Program-made: the position numbers and the translations under genes
The notes under the pieces: model-generated
The model's database searches: none
Seen by the model: the letters and a program-made list of their open reading frames with translations, nothing else
Told to the model about the DNA's origin: nothing
From: JANYBV01 sp043763155
GTDB lineage: Bacteria > Pseudomonadota > Alphaproteobacteria > Rickettsiales > SXRF01
DNA length: 22,856 bases
Reading direction: 5' to 3'
NCBI GenBank assembly: GCA_043763155.1
Contig: JAYULW010000013.1
Location: forward strand, 1 to 22,856
Shown: positions 16,306 to 22,856 of the stretch, one piece after another
Layout: every line of letters begins with the position of its first letter
Position numbering within the stretch: position 1 is the stretch's first letter

Positions 16306-17109
16306 ATGGCTGACCTTTTACTTACAGGTTTGCCACGCTCCGGCTCGGCTTCCATTGGCGCACTTATTGATACGCTCGCGGATGCGGTGTGTTTAAACAC
16401 ACCCCCGTGGCAAGCGGCGTTTGCGCGCAACCCTGTTGATATCCTCCCCTTTTCCAAATGGCTGGTCGGCGACTTTGCGTGGGCGCGCAGGCAGCTGCTT
16501 GAGGGCGTTGCGGTGGGCGATATTCGCGCGGAGGACGGCACGCCGCTGATGGATGGCATGAAGGATGCGCGGGGCGTGCGCGAAGCGAATGGCGATCTGA
16601 AAGCAGTGCCGTTTATCCGTCATGACCTCACGGAAAATTTTACGCTGGCGATGCGCCAGACGACGCTGTTTACGAGCGCGCTGCCGGTGATTGCTTCGCT
16701 CAAGCATTTTATGATTGTTGCAGTGGTTCGCCACCCGCTGGATGTGTGCATGGCGTGGCATGAGCTGGCGCAGCCGATTCTGGCTGCGGGGAACCCGCCG
16801 GGCATTGCGCGGTTCTGGCCGGAGGCGCTGGCAGTGCTTCAGGGCGGAAGCATGGCGGAGCAGTTCGCGGGGCTGTATGAATTGCATATGCAGCGCTACC
16901 ATGAATTAGGGGCGACGGTGCTGCGTTATGAGGATGTGATGGCGGAACCGATGCTGGTTAGCAGGCTTTTGGGCCGGGAAATGCTGCCTTCAGCAGCAGC
17001 AAGGCTGGTTACGCCCGCACAGCAATCCATTAACGAAAAAACTGAAACATTACGGGCGGTTTTCCATAAAACCGGGGTGTATTCCAAGCTTTACTACCCT
17101 GATTTATAG
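16306..17109 (+). CDS. Sulfotransferase-family protein
   Basis: Sulfotransferases move sulfate from PAPS to a hydroxyl or amine. The 267-residue product opens with LLLTGLPRSGSASIGALID, matching the 5'-phosphosulfate loop (about residues 7-21). VAVVRHPLDVCMAWHEL (138-154) fits the 3'-phosphate site, with Arg142 present but Cys148 where Ser is usual. LRYEDVMAEP (206-215) is a family hallmark. The C-terminal QSINEKTETLR could form the nucleotide-binding end. The acceptor is unknown; a small metabolite, glycan or peptide are all possible. I chose the ATG at 16306 over the adjacent GTG at 16303. No strong Shine-Dalgarno is seen. The gene follows the 62-residue protein closely, and no PAPS-synthesis genes are in view. 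Confidence 0.82.
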   Translation: MADLLLTGLPRSGSASIGALIDTLADAVCLNTPPWQAAFARNPVDILPFSKWLVGDFAWARRQLLEGVAVGDIRAEDGTPLMDGMKDARGVREANGDLKAVPFIRHDLTENFTLAMRQTTLFTSALPVIASLKHFMIVAVVRHPLDVCMAWHELAQPILAAGNPPGIARFWPEALAVLQGGSMAEQFAGLYELHMQRYHELGATVLRYEDVMAEPMLVSRLLGREMLPSAAARLVTPAQQSINEKTETLRAVFHKTGVYSKLYYPDL

Positions 17110-17129
17110 GATTATTTACTATTTTCGGC

Positions 17130-17135
17130 TATAGT
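17130..17135 (+). promoter_or_regulatory. Possible -10 box before the GGDEF-like gene
   Basis: TATAGT lies 36 bases before the ATG at 17172, the same hexamer as in the rne promoter. The -35 region is not convincing. Two GTTAAC-like half sites (17137-17160) follow it but are not spaced like a known operator. Confidence 0.3.
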
Positions 17136-17171
17136 GATTAACGGATGCGTTAACCATTTAACCCATTGTTT

Positions 17172-19238
17172 ATGCCTAATAAGCCACCACTCTTATACCG
17201 CGAGGAAGGGGATAACTTCCTCAAATCGTTTATTGCCCGCGACAAGGCGGTCGCGCCGCAGGCGGCTATTGACGAAGTGCGCAAGGACATGGCGGACGCG
17301 TTTAACGATACGGTAGCCCAAGGCATGACGCAGCCATCCATGACGCCGGAAGCGGAAGAACACCCTGCCCTGCACCCGATTGCGATGGCGATGCGGGTGA
17401 TGCAGAAGCGCAGGCTGGCGCGCGATGGGGAGTTGGGCAGGCTCACGGAAATTATTGAAAAGACCTACCCGCGCGACGATGTGACGGGGTATTACGCCAA
17501 GCAATGCATGCCGGTGATGGTGGGGCTGGCGCATATGAACGCGACCGCGCCGGGAAACACCGTGCCCGTTTCGCTGGTGGAGGGCGACTTTACGAATATG
17601 GGCGGGTGCAACAAAAGCGCGCTGGGGCGCGAAGGCACCGACAAGCTGATACGGCGCATCTGCGATATTGTGGAAGGCAGCTTCCATGAATATGCAGTGG
17701 AAAAACACAGGCAGCCGATAGAAACGCACGGCATACGCGCAGGCGGTGACGAGGTGCGGGTGCTGGTGTATGGGCTTAAGCCCGAAGAGGTGAAAGAGGT
17801 GCTGGACACCAAGGTGCATCCGCGCGTGAATTTGCTTTCGGCGGAGTATGGCGTGCATAAGGTGCCGCATGAAAAGAAAGGCAAGATGGCCGGGTTTGGC
17901 GCGGCGTTTGCGGCGGTGGATTTGGCGAAAGCTAAAAACCTGGCGTTGATACGCGACGAGCTGGACGCGGGCATTGAAGCGCGCAAGACGCTGGACGGCA
18001 TGCTGCGCATGGGCGTGGTGGACGAACCGGGCGTGCAGCGCTACATACGCGAGGTGATGGAGCCGTATTTTCAGGAAAAGCACACGGATGCCAACCTGCC
18101 TGCGATCGAAAATTATGTGCGGGAAAAAGCAAAGGAAGCCGCAGCCGAATGGAAGATCCTGACGCAGGATGCAAGCGCAGGTAATGAATACCGGCAGGGC
18201 GCGGGCAAAAAACCCGATGCGTTTTTTGACGAATACAGCCAGCGGCATGCAGGTTCGGTGCAGTCGAAGCTGGATAACACACCGATAACTGCGAGCGTCA
18301 CAGCTGTGCCGTTTTCTGATGTAAAGGTGGCGGCCACGCGCGAAGCACCGCAATCTATCCGCCTGCGCAAGGCGCTGATGGCGATGAATTTCGATGATGT
18401 AGCCAATGCCAGCGAAAGCTTGTTCAAATGGAACAACAACACGCGGCGCTATGATTTGCAGCGCCCGGCGAGCATGAAGTACACACCGGAACGCTCGCGC
18501 ACGCTGCGCCTGGTGATTGACCTGATGCTGCAGTTCGACGCGCCCGACCCCGCCTCGCGCTGCAAAGCCCCGCAACTGCTGGTGGATGATGCCAAAGAGC
18601 TTATGGAACGGTTGAAAGACGAAGGCGCAATGCGGGTGCTGCAGTTTGAGCTTGGGAATATGAACGGGCTGAACGCGGTGAATTACGACCTTGCCGATGC
18701 GGCATTGCGCGAAACAGGAAAGCATATACAGGATGTGCTGCTGAAGCACCATAACGGCATGGGCACGCATGTGGTGGACTATGTGTATCATGAGGGCGGC
18801 GGGAAATTTAAAGTGCTGCTGCCGATTACGTTTTCCAAGCTGGATGCGGATATGGTGGCCAAGGAAGTGAACGTGCTGCTGGACGAGCGGGTGCGCAACA
18901 AGCCAATTATGGAGTTTGCCAAAGCGACCTACGCAAACCCGTCGAACGGGCGCGGGGTGGAATCGGCAGATAAGATGGAGGCGCTGAAGCAGCGGCTGGC
19001 GCAGCTGGAACCGGCGATGGGCAAACCGTTGCGCATTATGGCCGATATTCCACACCCGAAAGACTCAGCTAAGTCGCTGACTTTAAAACATTACGCGGGA
19101 GAAGTGCTGGACGCGCAAGTGATGCGGCCGGACGGCATGAGCGTGGACAGAAGCAAAATGAGAACGACACTGGAAAGCATTTCCGCCAAGGCCAATATTG
19201 AATTTAACCGCACCAGCACCATTCAGAAAGTAGGATAA
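17172..19238 (+). CDS. Protein with two divergent GGDEF-like nucleotidyl-cyclase domains
   Basis: The 688-residue cytoplasmic product has no signal or membrane segment. Residues about 130-255 match a GGDEF domain: VSLVEGDFTNMGGCNKSALG aligns with the Asp-x-Phe-Lys...Asn-Asp...Gly motif, and IRAGGDEVRVLVYG (188-201) is a near-normal GGDEF signature. Residues about 485-575 repeat the fold: LQFELGNMNGLNAVNYDLAD, then YHEGGGKFKVLLP (539-551), where the signature has become GGGKF and should be inactive. The N-terminal 100 residues and the middle (about 260-480) are helical and charged. Domain 1 may or may not make cyclic dinucleotide; the metal-binding first Asp (Asp139) is present but its neighbours differ from the norm. 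Start is ATG 17172; a TTG two codons earlier is rejected. A 61-residue gene follows after 4 bases. Confidence 0.75.
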   Translation: MPNKPPLLYREEGDNFLKSFIARDKAVAPQAAIDEVRKDMADAFNDTVAQGMTQPSMTPEAEEHPALHPIAMAMRVMQKRRLARDGELGRLTEIIEKTYPRDDVTGYYAKQCMPVMVGLAHMNATAPGNTVPVSLVEGDFTNMGGCNKSALGREGTDKLIRRICDIVEGSFHEYAVEKHRQPIETHGIRAGGDEVRVLVYGLKPEEVKEVLDTKVHPRVNLLSAEYGVHKVPHEKKGKMAGFGAAFAAVDLAKAKNLALIRDELDAGIEARKTLDGMLRMGVVDEPGVQRYIREVMEPYFQEKHTDANLPAIENYVREKAKEAAAEWKILTQDASAGNEYRQGAGKKPDAFFDEYSQRHAGSVQSKLDNTPITASVTAVPFSDVKVAATREAPQSIRLRKALMAMNFDDVANASESLFKWNNNTRRYDLQRPASMKYTPERSRTLRLVIDLMLQFDAPDPASRCKAPQLLVDDAKELMERLKDEGAMRVLQFELGNMNGLNAVNYDLADAALRETGKHIQDVLLKHHNGMGTHVVDYVYHEGGGKFKVLLPITFSKLDADMVAKEVNVLLDERVRNKPIMEFAKATYANPSNGRGVESADKMEALKQRLAQLEPAMGKPLRIMADIPHPKDSAKSLTLKHYAGEVLDAQVMRPDGMSVDRSKMRTTLESISAKANIEFNRTSTIQKVG

Positions 19239-19242
19239 TTTT

Positions 19243-19428
19243 ATGGCTAACGATCATTTTACCAAGAAGCTGCGCGGCACGCAAAGCGAAGAAGATGCGG
19301 CGATTGCAGTAGCCGAAGATAAGCGCCTTGTGCGGCTTGGGATTGATCCGGAGGCGAACCCGGTGGAGATTATGAAGCTGGTGGATGAGAAGCTGCGCAA
19401 GCTCCGCGGCATGAGCGAGGATAGCTAA
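19243..19428 (+). CDS. Small charged protein of unknown function, 61 residues
   Basis: The product (MANDHFTKKLRGTQSEEDAA...) is rich in charged residues and probably all-helical, ending KLVDEKLRKLRGMSEDS. It has no membrane segment. AGGA (19232-19235) lies 7 bases before the ATG, overlapping the last codons of the GGDEF-like gene, so the two are almost surely co-transcribed and coupled. Its role may be tied to that protein. The stop codon (19426-19428) directly abuts the stop codon of the convergent ETF-QO gene. Confidence 0.7.
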   Translation: MANDHFTKKLRGTQSEEDAAIAVAEDKRLVRLGIDPEANPVEIMKLVDEKLRKLRGMSEDS

Positions 19429-21024
19429 TTACATCCCTGAGTAATTAGGGCCGCCGCCGCCTTCGGGCGTGACCCAGACGATGTTTTGTGTGGGGTCTTT
19501 GATGTCGCAGGTTTTGCAATGCACGCAATTCTGGGCGTTGATTTGCAGGCGGGCGCTCTCGCCTTCGCCCACAAATTCATAAACGCCTGCGGGGCAGAAG
19601 CGCTGCTCCGGTCCTGCGTATTCGGGCAGGTTGATGCGGGTGGGGACGGTTGCATCTTTCAAGGTTAAATGGCTGGGCTGGTCTTCTTCGTGGTTGGTGC
19701 TGGAAAGGAAGACCGACGACATGCGGTCGAAGGTGAGGACGCCGTCGGGCTTGGGGTAGTCAATTTTGGCGCATTGCGTTTTGGGTTTGAGGCAGGCGTG
19801 GTCGGCGTGGTTTTTAAAGGTCCACGGGGCTTTGCCACGTAAGATATAGGTGTCGAGGGCGGCGTAGAGCAGGCCGGGGAGCAGGCCCCAGCGGAAGCCG
19901 GGGCGGATGTTGCGGGCGCGGTGCAGCTCGGTGTAGACCCAACTGTTTTTGACCGACTCAGGGTAGGATTCCAGCAATGCGGGGGTGCCCGCTTTCATGG
20001 CGCTTACGATGGATTCGGCGGCGAGCATGCCGGTTTTCATGGCGTTGTGGCTGCCTTTGATTTTGGGGACGTTCAGGAAACCTGCGGAGCAGCCGATGAG
20101 CGCGCCGCCGGGGAAGATGAGCTTGGGGATGGATTGGAAGCCGCCTTCGTTGATGGCGCGGGCACCGTAGGAAATGCGGCGCGCGCCTTTGAAGGTTGGC
20201 GCAATGGCGGGGTGGGTTTTGAAACGCTGGAATTCCTGATACGGGTCGAGGTAGGGGTTTTGGTAATCGAGGCCGGTGATGAAGCCGACATACACCTGCC
20301 CGTTATTTAGATGATAGAGGAAGGAGCCGCCGTAGGTGTCGGCCTTCATGGGCCAGCCGATGGAGTGGACGACGAGGCCGGGTGTGAGCTGGGCGGAATC
20401 TACTTCCCAGATTTCCTTGATGCCGATGCCGTAGGTTTGGGGGCTGGCATTCTCGCGCAGGCCGTATTGTTTGATGAGTTGCTGCGAGAGGGAACCGCGG
20501 CAGCCTTCGCCGAACAATGTGTACGTGCCGCGAATTTCCATGGGGGGTTGGTAGGATGGTTTTTCGGCGCCGTCTTTGCCGCGCCCGAACTCGCCGGTTT
20601 TGATGCCGACCACCCTGCCCTCTTCGATGATAACCTGGGCAGCCGGGAAGCCGGGGAAGATTTCTACGCCCAAGCTTTCTGCTTGTTGGCCCATCCAGCG
20701 GCACAGGTCGCCGAGGCTTGCGATGTAGTTGCCGTGGTTGTGCATTTGCGGCGGGGTGGGCAGGCGAATGCTTTTTGTTTTGGTGAGGAAGAGGAACTTG
20801 TCCTGCGTCACGGGGGTGTTCAGGGGCGCGCCTTTTTCCTTCCAGTCGAGGATGAGTTCGTTGAGCGCGCGGGGTTCGATGACCGCGCCGGACATGATAT
20901 GCGCGCCGACCTCGGAGCCTTTTTCGAGGATGCAGACTTTGAGGTCGGGGGCCTGTTGCTTCAGGCGGATGCCAGCGGCCAGACCCGCCGGGCCTGCCCC
21001 TACAATCACCACATCATATTGCAT
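19429..21024 (-). CDS. Electron transfer flavoprotein-ubiquinone oxidoreductase
   Basis: ETF-QO takes electrons from reduced ETF, fed by acyl-CoA and amine dehydrogenases, and reduces ubiquinone at the inner membrane. The 531-residue product has the FAD dinucleotide motif VVIVGAGPAG (5-14) and EKGSEVGAHIMSGAVIEP, family-typical. GTYTLFGEGCRG and KLIFPGGALIGCSAGFLNVP mark the second FAD segment. The 4Fe-4S cluster ligands are Cys477 (RFCPAGVYE) and Cys500, Cys503 and Cys506 (NCVHCKTCDIKDP), followed by the C-terminal GGGGPNYSGM. I chose ATG 21024 because GGAAGA lies 7 bases upstream; an ATG five codons earlier (21039) has no ribosome site. Length is normal. It is convergent with the 61-residue gene and divergent from the two-TM protein gene. 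Human ETFDH is the homologue. Confidence 0.97.
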   Translation of the reverse strand: MQYDVVIVGAGPAGLAAGIRLKQQAPDLKVCILEKGSEVGAHIMSGAVIEPRALNELILDWKEKGAPLNTPVTQDKFLFLTKTKSIRLPTPPQMHNHGNYIASLGDLCRWMGQQAESLGVEIFPGFPAAQVIIEEGRVVGIKTGEFGRGKDGAEKPSYQPPMEIRGTYTLFGEGCRGSLSQQLIKQYGLRENASPQTYGIGIKEIWEVDSAQLTPGLVVHSIGWPMKADTYGGSFLYHLNNGQVYVGFITGLDYQNPYLDPYQEFQRFKTHPAIAPTFKGARRISYGARAINEGGFQSIPKLIFPGGALIGCSAGFLNVPKIKGSHNAMKTGMLAAESIVSAMKAGTPALLESYPESVKNSWVYTELHRARNIRPGFRWGLLPGLLYAALDTYILRGKAPWTFKNHADHACLKPKTQCAKIDYPKPDGVLTFDRMSSVFLSSTNHEEDQPSHLTLKDATVPTRINLPEYAGPEQRFCPAGVYEFVGEGESARLQINAQNCVHCKTCDIKDPTQNIVWVTPEGGGGPNYSGM

Positions 21025-21186
21025 GACTGTTTCTTCCATGGCTTATGCTACACCAAACTTGGGTAAAAAGCCACTGTATTGTATCGTTTTTCTTATTGTC
21101 ACAAACATTTCATAGGCATTTTTTTACCAAATGTTATACTTTTAAGCATCATTCACCCGTCCCTATATATAAATAGAGGAAAGCTT

Positions 21187-21789
21187 ATGTCTGCACCTGA
21201 ACAGGAAGCGACTAAAAAAGACCACACCATTCACCTGAACGCGGTGCCTGAGGGCAGCAATGTGCGCATTCATGTGGAAAATGGCGCAGTGCAAAACTCA
21301 AGCCCGAAGGCAGAGATTTCCAAGCGGTCGGTGATCGGCATGATCACGGGCGCGATTGGCGCGATTGTGGGCTATGTCAGCACCAAGCTGTATATCAACC
21401 AGAAGATGTTCGACTTCGACACCGAAGTGCTGGACACGACCAAGAAAAACATCCTTGGGCGTTCGGGCCTTGGGGCGTCGGTGGCGGAAAGCGGTTTGGG
21501 CGGCGGGTTTGCTGCCGGGATTTCCACGGGCGAAATTCATGCGGCGAACGCAAGCAAGCTTGCGCAGTCGGGCAAATATGGCGATTTCCCGAAATTTATT
21601 TACAAGACGCTGGGCGGCTCCGAGGGCCGTGCGGCGGTGGCGCTTGCGGGCGCGGCTGTGGTGGGCACGGTTGCAGCCGTTGCGGCTTACAGCGCTGTGA
21701 AGCCGGACAAGAAACCAGAGCCGCAGAGCGACAAAGACTGGGCCGACAAGGTGGTCGTGGATAAAGACCAGCCGCGCGTCATTTCCTAA
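21187..21789 (+). CDS. Two-TM membrane protein of unknown function, 200 residues
   Basis: I do not recognise the family. The product has a charged soluble N-terminus (about 1-45), a Gly/Ile/Val-rich hydrophobic segment (VIGMITGAIGAIVGYVS, about 49-65), a central region rich in Gly, Ala and Ser (about 85-140), a second Ala/Val-rich segment (about 147-168), and a Lys/Asp-rich C-terminus. It is probably an inner-membrane protein with both ends on the same side. AGAGGAAA precedes the ATG at 21187 at good spacing, so I chose it over an upstream in-frame ATG at 21079. TATACT (21135-21140) may be its -10 box. A short hairpin terminator follows. Confidence 0.75.
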   Translation: MSAPEQEATKKDHTIHLNAVPEGSNVRIHVENGAVQNSSPKAEISKRSVIGMITGAIGAIVGYVSTKLYINQKMFDFDTEVLDTTKKNILGRSGLGASVAESGLGGGFAAGISTGEIHAANASKLAQSGKYGDFPKFIYKTLGGSEGRAAVALAGAAVVGTVAAVAAYSAVKPDKKPEPQSDKDWADKVVVDKDQPRVIS

Positions 21790-21791
21790 AT

Positions 21792-21810
21792 AAACGCCGT
21801 CTGGCGTTTT
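21792..21810 (+). terminator. Short rho-independent-like hairpin
   Basis: AAACGCC (21792-21798), loop GTCT, GGCGTTT (21803-21809) form a 7-bp stem ending in TTTT, three bases after the TAA of the two-TM protein gene. The T-run is short, so termination may be partial and allow read-through into the glycosylase gene. Confidence 0.6.
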
Positions 21811-21852
21811 AGGCACATTATACTATATAGAGAGTAAAGAGGATTGGGCTGC

Positions 21853-22671
21853 ATGCAGAACCACCAGTTACTGGAATGGTATATGGAAGCGGGCGTGGAT
21901 GAGGCGGTGGCCGAAACGCCCACCAATTACTTTGCGCTGGCGACAGCCAAAGCGGCTGTGGCCCCTGCCCTGCCGCAAGCGGCAACCCCATTGATTGAAA
22001 CGAGTGCGCCGACGGTTGCTGTAATGCCTGTGGTGACGCCACTGCACCATACGCCAACGGCTGCGACCGCGAATGCGCGGGAGCTGGCCGACAAGGTGCA
22101 GACGCTTGAGGAGCTGGAAGCAGCGGTGCGGGGGTTTGAGGGGTGCGGAATTAAGAAGACGGCCAGCAAAACGGTGTTTTCTGATGGCAACCCGAAAGCA
22201 CGGGTGATGATTATCGGCGAAGCGCCGGGGGCGCAGGAAGACATTCAGGGTATTCCCTTCTGCGGGCCGAGCGGCAAGCTGCTGGACACGATGCTGGGCG
22301 CTATCGGGCTGGACCGCACATCGGTGTATATTTCCAACACGGTGTTCTGGCGGCCGCCGGGTAACAGGCAGCCGAGCCTAGAGGAGACGCAGGCCTGCCT
22401 GCCGTTTGTGGAGAAGCATATTGCGCTGGTGAAACCCGCCTTGCTCATTCTTTCGGGCGGAACTTCGACCACCACGGTGCTGCGCAAGGACACGTCCATT
22501 TCGCGGCTGCGGGGCCGGATGTATGATTACAGCAATGCGTATACGGATGGCACCATCCCGACGCTGGTCACGTTTCACCCCTCGTATTTACTGCGTACTC
22601 CCAGCCAAAAGCGGCTGGCGTGGCACGACCTGCTGATGGTTAAGGAATTTCTGGATACACACCCCGGCTAG
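21853..22671 (+). CDS. Uracil-DNA glycosylase, family-4-like, with reduced Fe-S cysteine set
   Basis: The enzyme removes uracil from DNA to begin base-excision repair. The 272-residue product has an Ala/Pro/Thr-rich N-terminal extension (about 28-72). The UDG fold follows: IIGEAPGAQED (120-130, motif A), FCGPSGKLLD (136-145), YISNTVFWRPPGNRQP (159-174) and FHPSYLLR (241-248, motif B). Family 4 enzymes hold a 4Fe-4S cluster with four cysteines. Here Cys98 and Cys182 remain, a second N-terminal Cys is absent, and Trp166 stands where the third lies, so the cluster is probably lost. I recall related cluster-free enzymes in other alphaproteobacteria. Start ATG 21853 has AGAGGA upstream; a TTG at 21844 is too close to it. 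Confidence 0.9.
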   Translation: MQNHQLLEWYMEAGVDEAVAETPTNYFALATAKAAVAPALPQAATPLIETSAPTVAVMPVVTPLHHTPTAATANARELADKVQTLEELEAAVRGFEGCGIKKTASKTVFSDGNPKARVMIIGEAPGAQEDIQGIPFCGPSGKLLDTMLGAIGLDRTSVYISNTVFWRPPGNRQPSLEETQACLPFVEKHIALVKPALLILSGGTSTTTVLRKDTSISRLRGRMYDYSNAYTDGTIPTLVTFHPSYLLRTPSQKRLAWHDLLMVKEFLDTHPG

Positions 22672-22690
22672 GGCCGTTTGGCCGTGGCTG

Positions 22691-22703
22691 CCGCAGGATG
22701 CGG
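22691..22703 (+). repeat. Small hairpin after the glycosylase gene
   Basis: CCGCA-gga-TGCGG forms a 5-bp stem 20 bases after the stop. No T-run follows, so it is not a clear terminator. Confidence 0.3.
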
Positions 22704-22712
22704 GATATGCGT

Positions 22713-22779
22713 TAAAATAATCGTTAACGAACCGAAATATCCACAGCGCAATGCGCTGAAATATAAACGAATTGTTAAC
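22713..22779 (+). promoter_or_regulatory. Paired CtrA-like sites flanking a palindrome and a DnaA-box-like sequence
   Basis: Two sequences read TAAA-N7-TTAAC (22713-22728 and 22764-22779), each one base off the CtrA consensus TTAA-N7-TTAAC. Between them lie ATATCCACA (22737-22745), one base off the DnaA box TTATCCACA, and the palindrome CAGCGC-aat-GCGCTG (22744-22758). The block precedes a likely gene start at 22835. Cell-cycle control is inference. Confidence 0.4.
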
Positions 22780-22834
22780 AAAATGACATTTAACCTTGCT
22801 GCTCCAAACCTTATGGGTTATAACAGGCGACCTT

Positions 22835-22856
22835 ATGAATAGAAGCAAGCCATATC
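22835..22856 (+). CDS. Possible start of another gene (partial)
   Basis: ATG at 22835 is followed by seven open codons (MNRSKPY) to the window edge, and AGGCGA lies 4 bases upstream. The frame is far too short to identify. It is listed because the ribosome site and the regulatory-looking upstream region both point to a start here. Confidence 0.35.

Noticed and set aside
17137..17160. Cluster of TTAAC half sites before the GGDEF-like gene as a CtrA box
   Set aside because: The half sites are separated by 8 bases rather than 7, so they do not fit the CtrA consensus.
17193..19055. Minus-strand open frame (620 codons) across the GGDEF-like gene
   Set aside because: The translation is rich in His, Arg and Gln without domain character. 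The plus-strand frame shows recognisable GGDEF motifs and a coupled downstream gene.
22796..22824. TTGCTG-17-TATAAC promoter-like sequence
   Set aside because: It would start transcription within a few bases of the ATG at 22835 and destroy the AGGCGA ribosome site. It is probably chance unless that mRNA is leaderless.
1..22856. Mobile elements, tRNA genes, CRISPR arrays, toxin-antitoxin or phage-defence modules
   Set aside because: I looked for transposases, integrases, direct repeats with spacers, cloverleaf sequences and known defence motifs and saw none.

Overview
The window looks like chromosomal DNA of a fairly GC-rich alphaproteobacterium. The evidence is gene order: amidase (amiC), penicillin-binding protein 1A (mrcA) and release factor 2 (prfB) lie on one strand and are divergent from ribonuclease E (rne). 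A TPR-protein gene sits before ispE, and ETF-ubiquinone oxidoreductase lies near a uracil-DNA glycosylase. The RNase E also has the long acidic S1 insertion and the KGWWQ C-terminal end familiar from this class. I cannot name a genus. I see no tRNA, rRNA, insertion sequence, prophage or CRISPR array; this is core chromosome with a few lineage-specific genes inserted.

Layout. 1-646 (-): 5' part of prfB with an intact programmed +1 frameshift site. 806-2104 (+): multi-pass membrane protein of unknown function, inserted between prfB and mrcA. 2112-4763 and 4760-6136 (-): mrcA and amiC, overlapping by 4 bp, a cell-wall synthesis and remodelling pair. 6237-7256 (-): multi-pass membrane protein whose second half resembles an exosortase without its catalytic residues. 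7257-7699: divergent promoter region and a long, hairpin-rich rne leader. 7700-12777 (+): rne, a periplasmic M48 metalloprotease with TPR-like C-terminus, and a DsbA-like thiol oxidoreductase, ending at a strong bidirectional terminator. 12823-15898 (-): an operon read as TPR protein, ispE, then a 145-residue unknown protein. 16099-19428 (+): a 62-residue basic protein, a sulfotransferase-like protein, a 688-residue protein with two divergent GGDEF-like domains, and a 61-residue protein. 19429-21024 (-): ETF-QO. 21187-22671 (+): a two-TM unknown protein and a family-4-like uracil-DNA glycosylase that lacks cysteines for the iron-sulfur cluster. 22835 to the end: probable start of another gene.

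Functional themes are envelope biogenesis (PBP1A, amidase, M48 protease, DsbA-like protein, TPR protein), RNA turnover and translation (RNase E, RF2), isoprenoid synthesis (IspE), respiratory electron entry (ETF-QO) and DNA repair. The items most worth a second look are the tandem GGDEF-like protein and its small partner, the exosortase-like protein, the rne leader, and a region at the right end with paired CtrA-like sites around a palindrome and a DnaA-box-like sequence.
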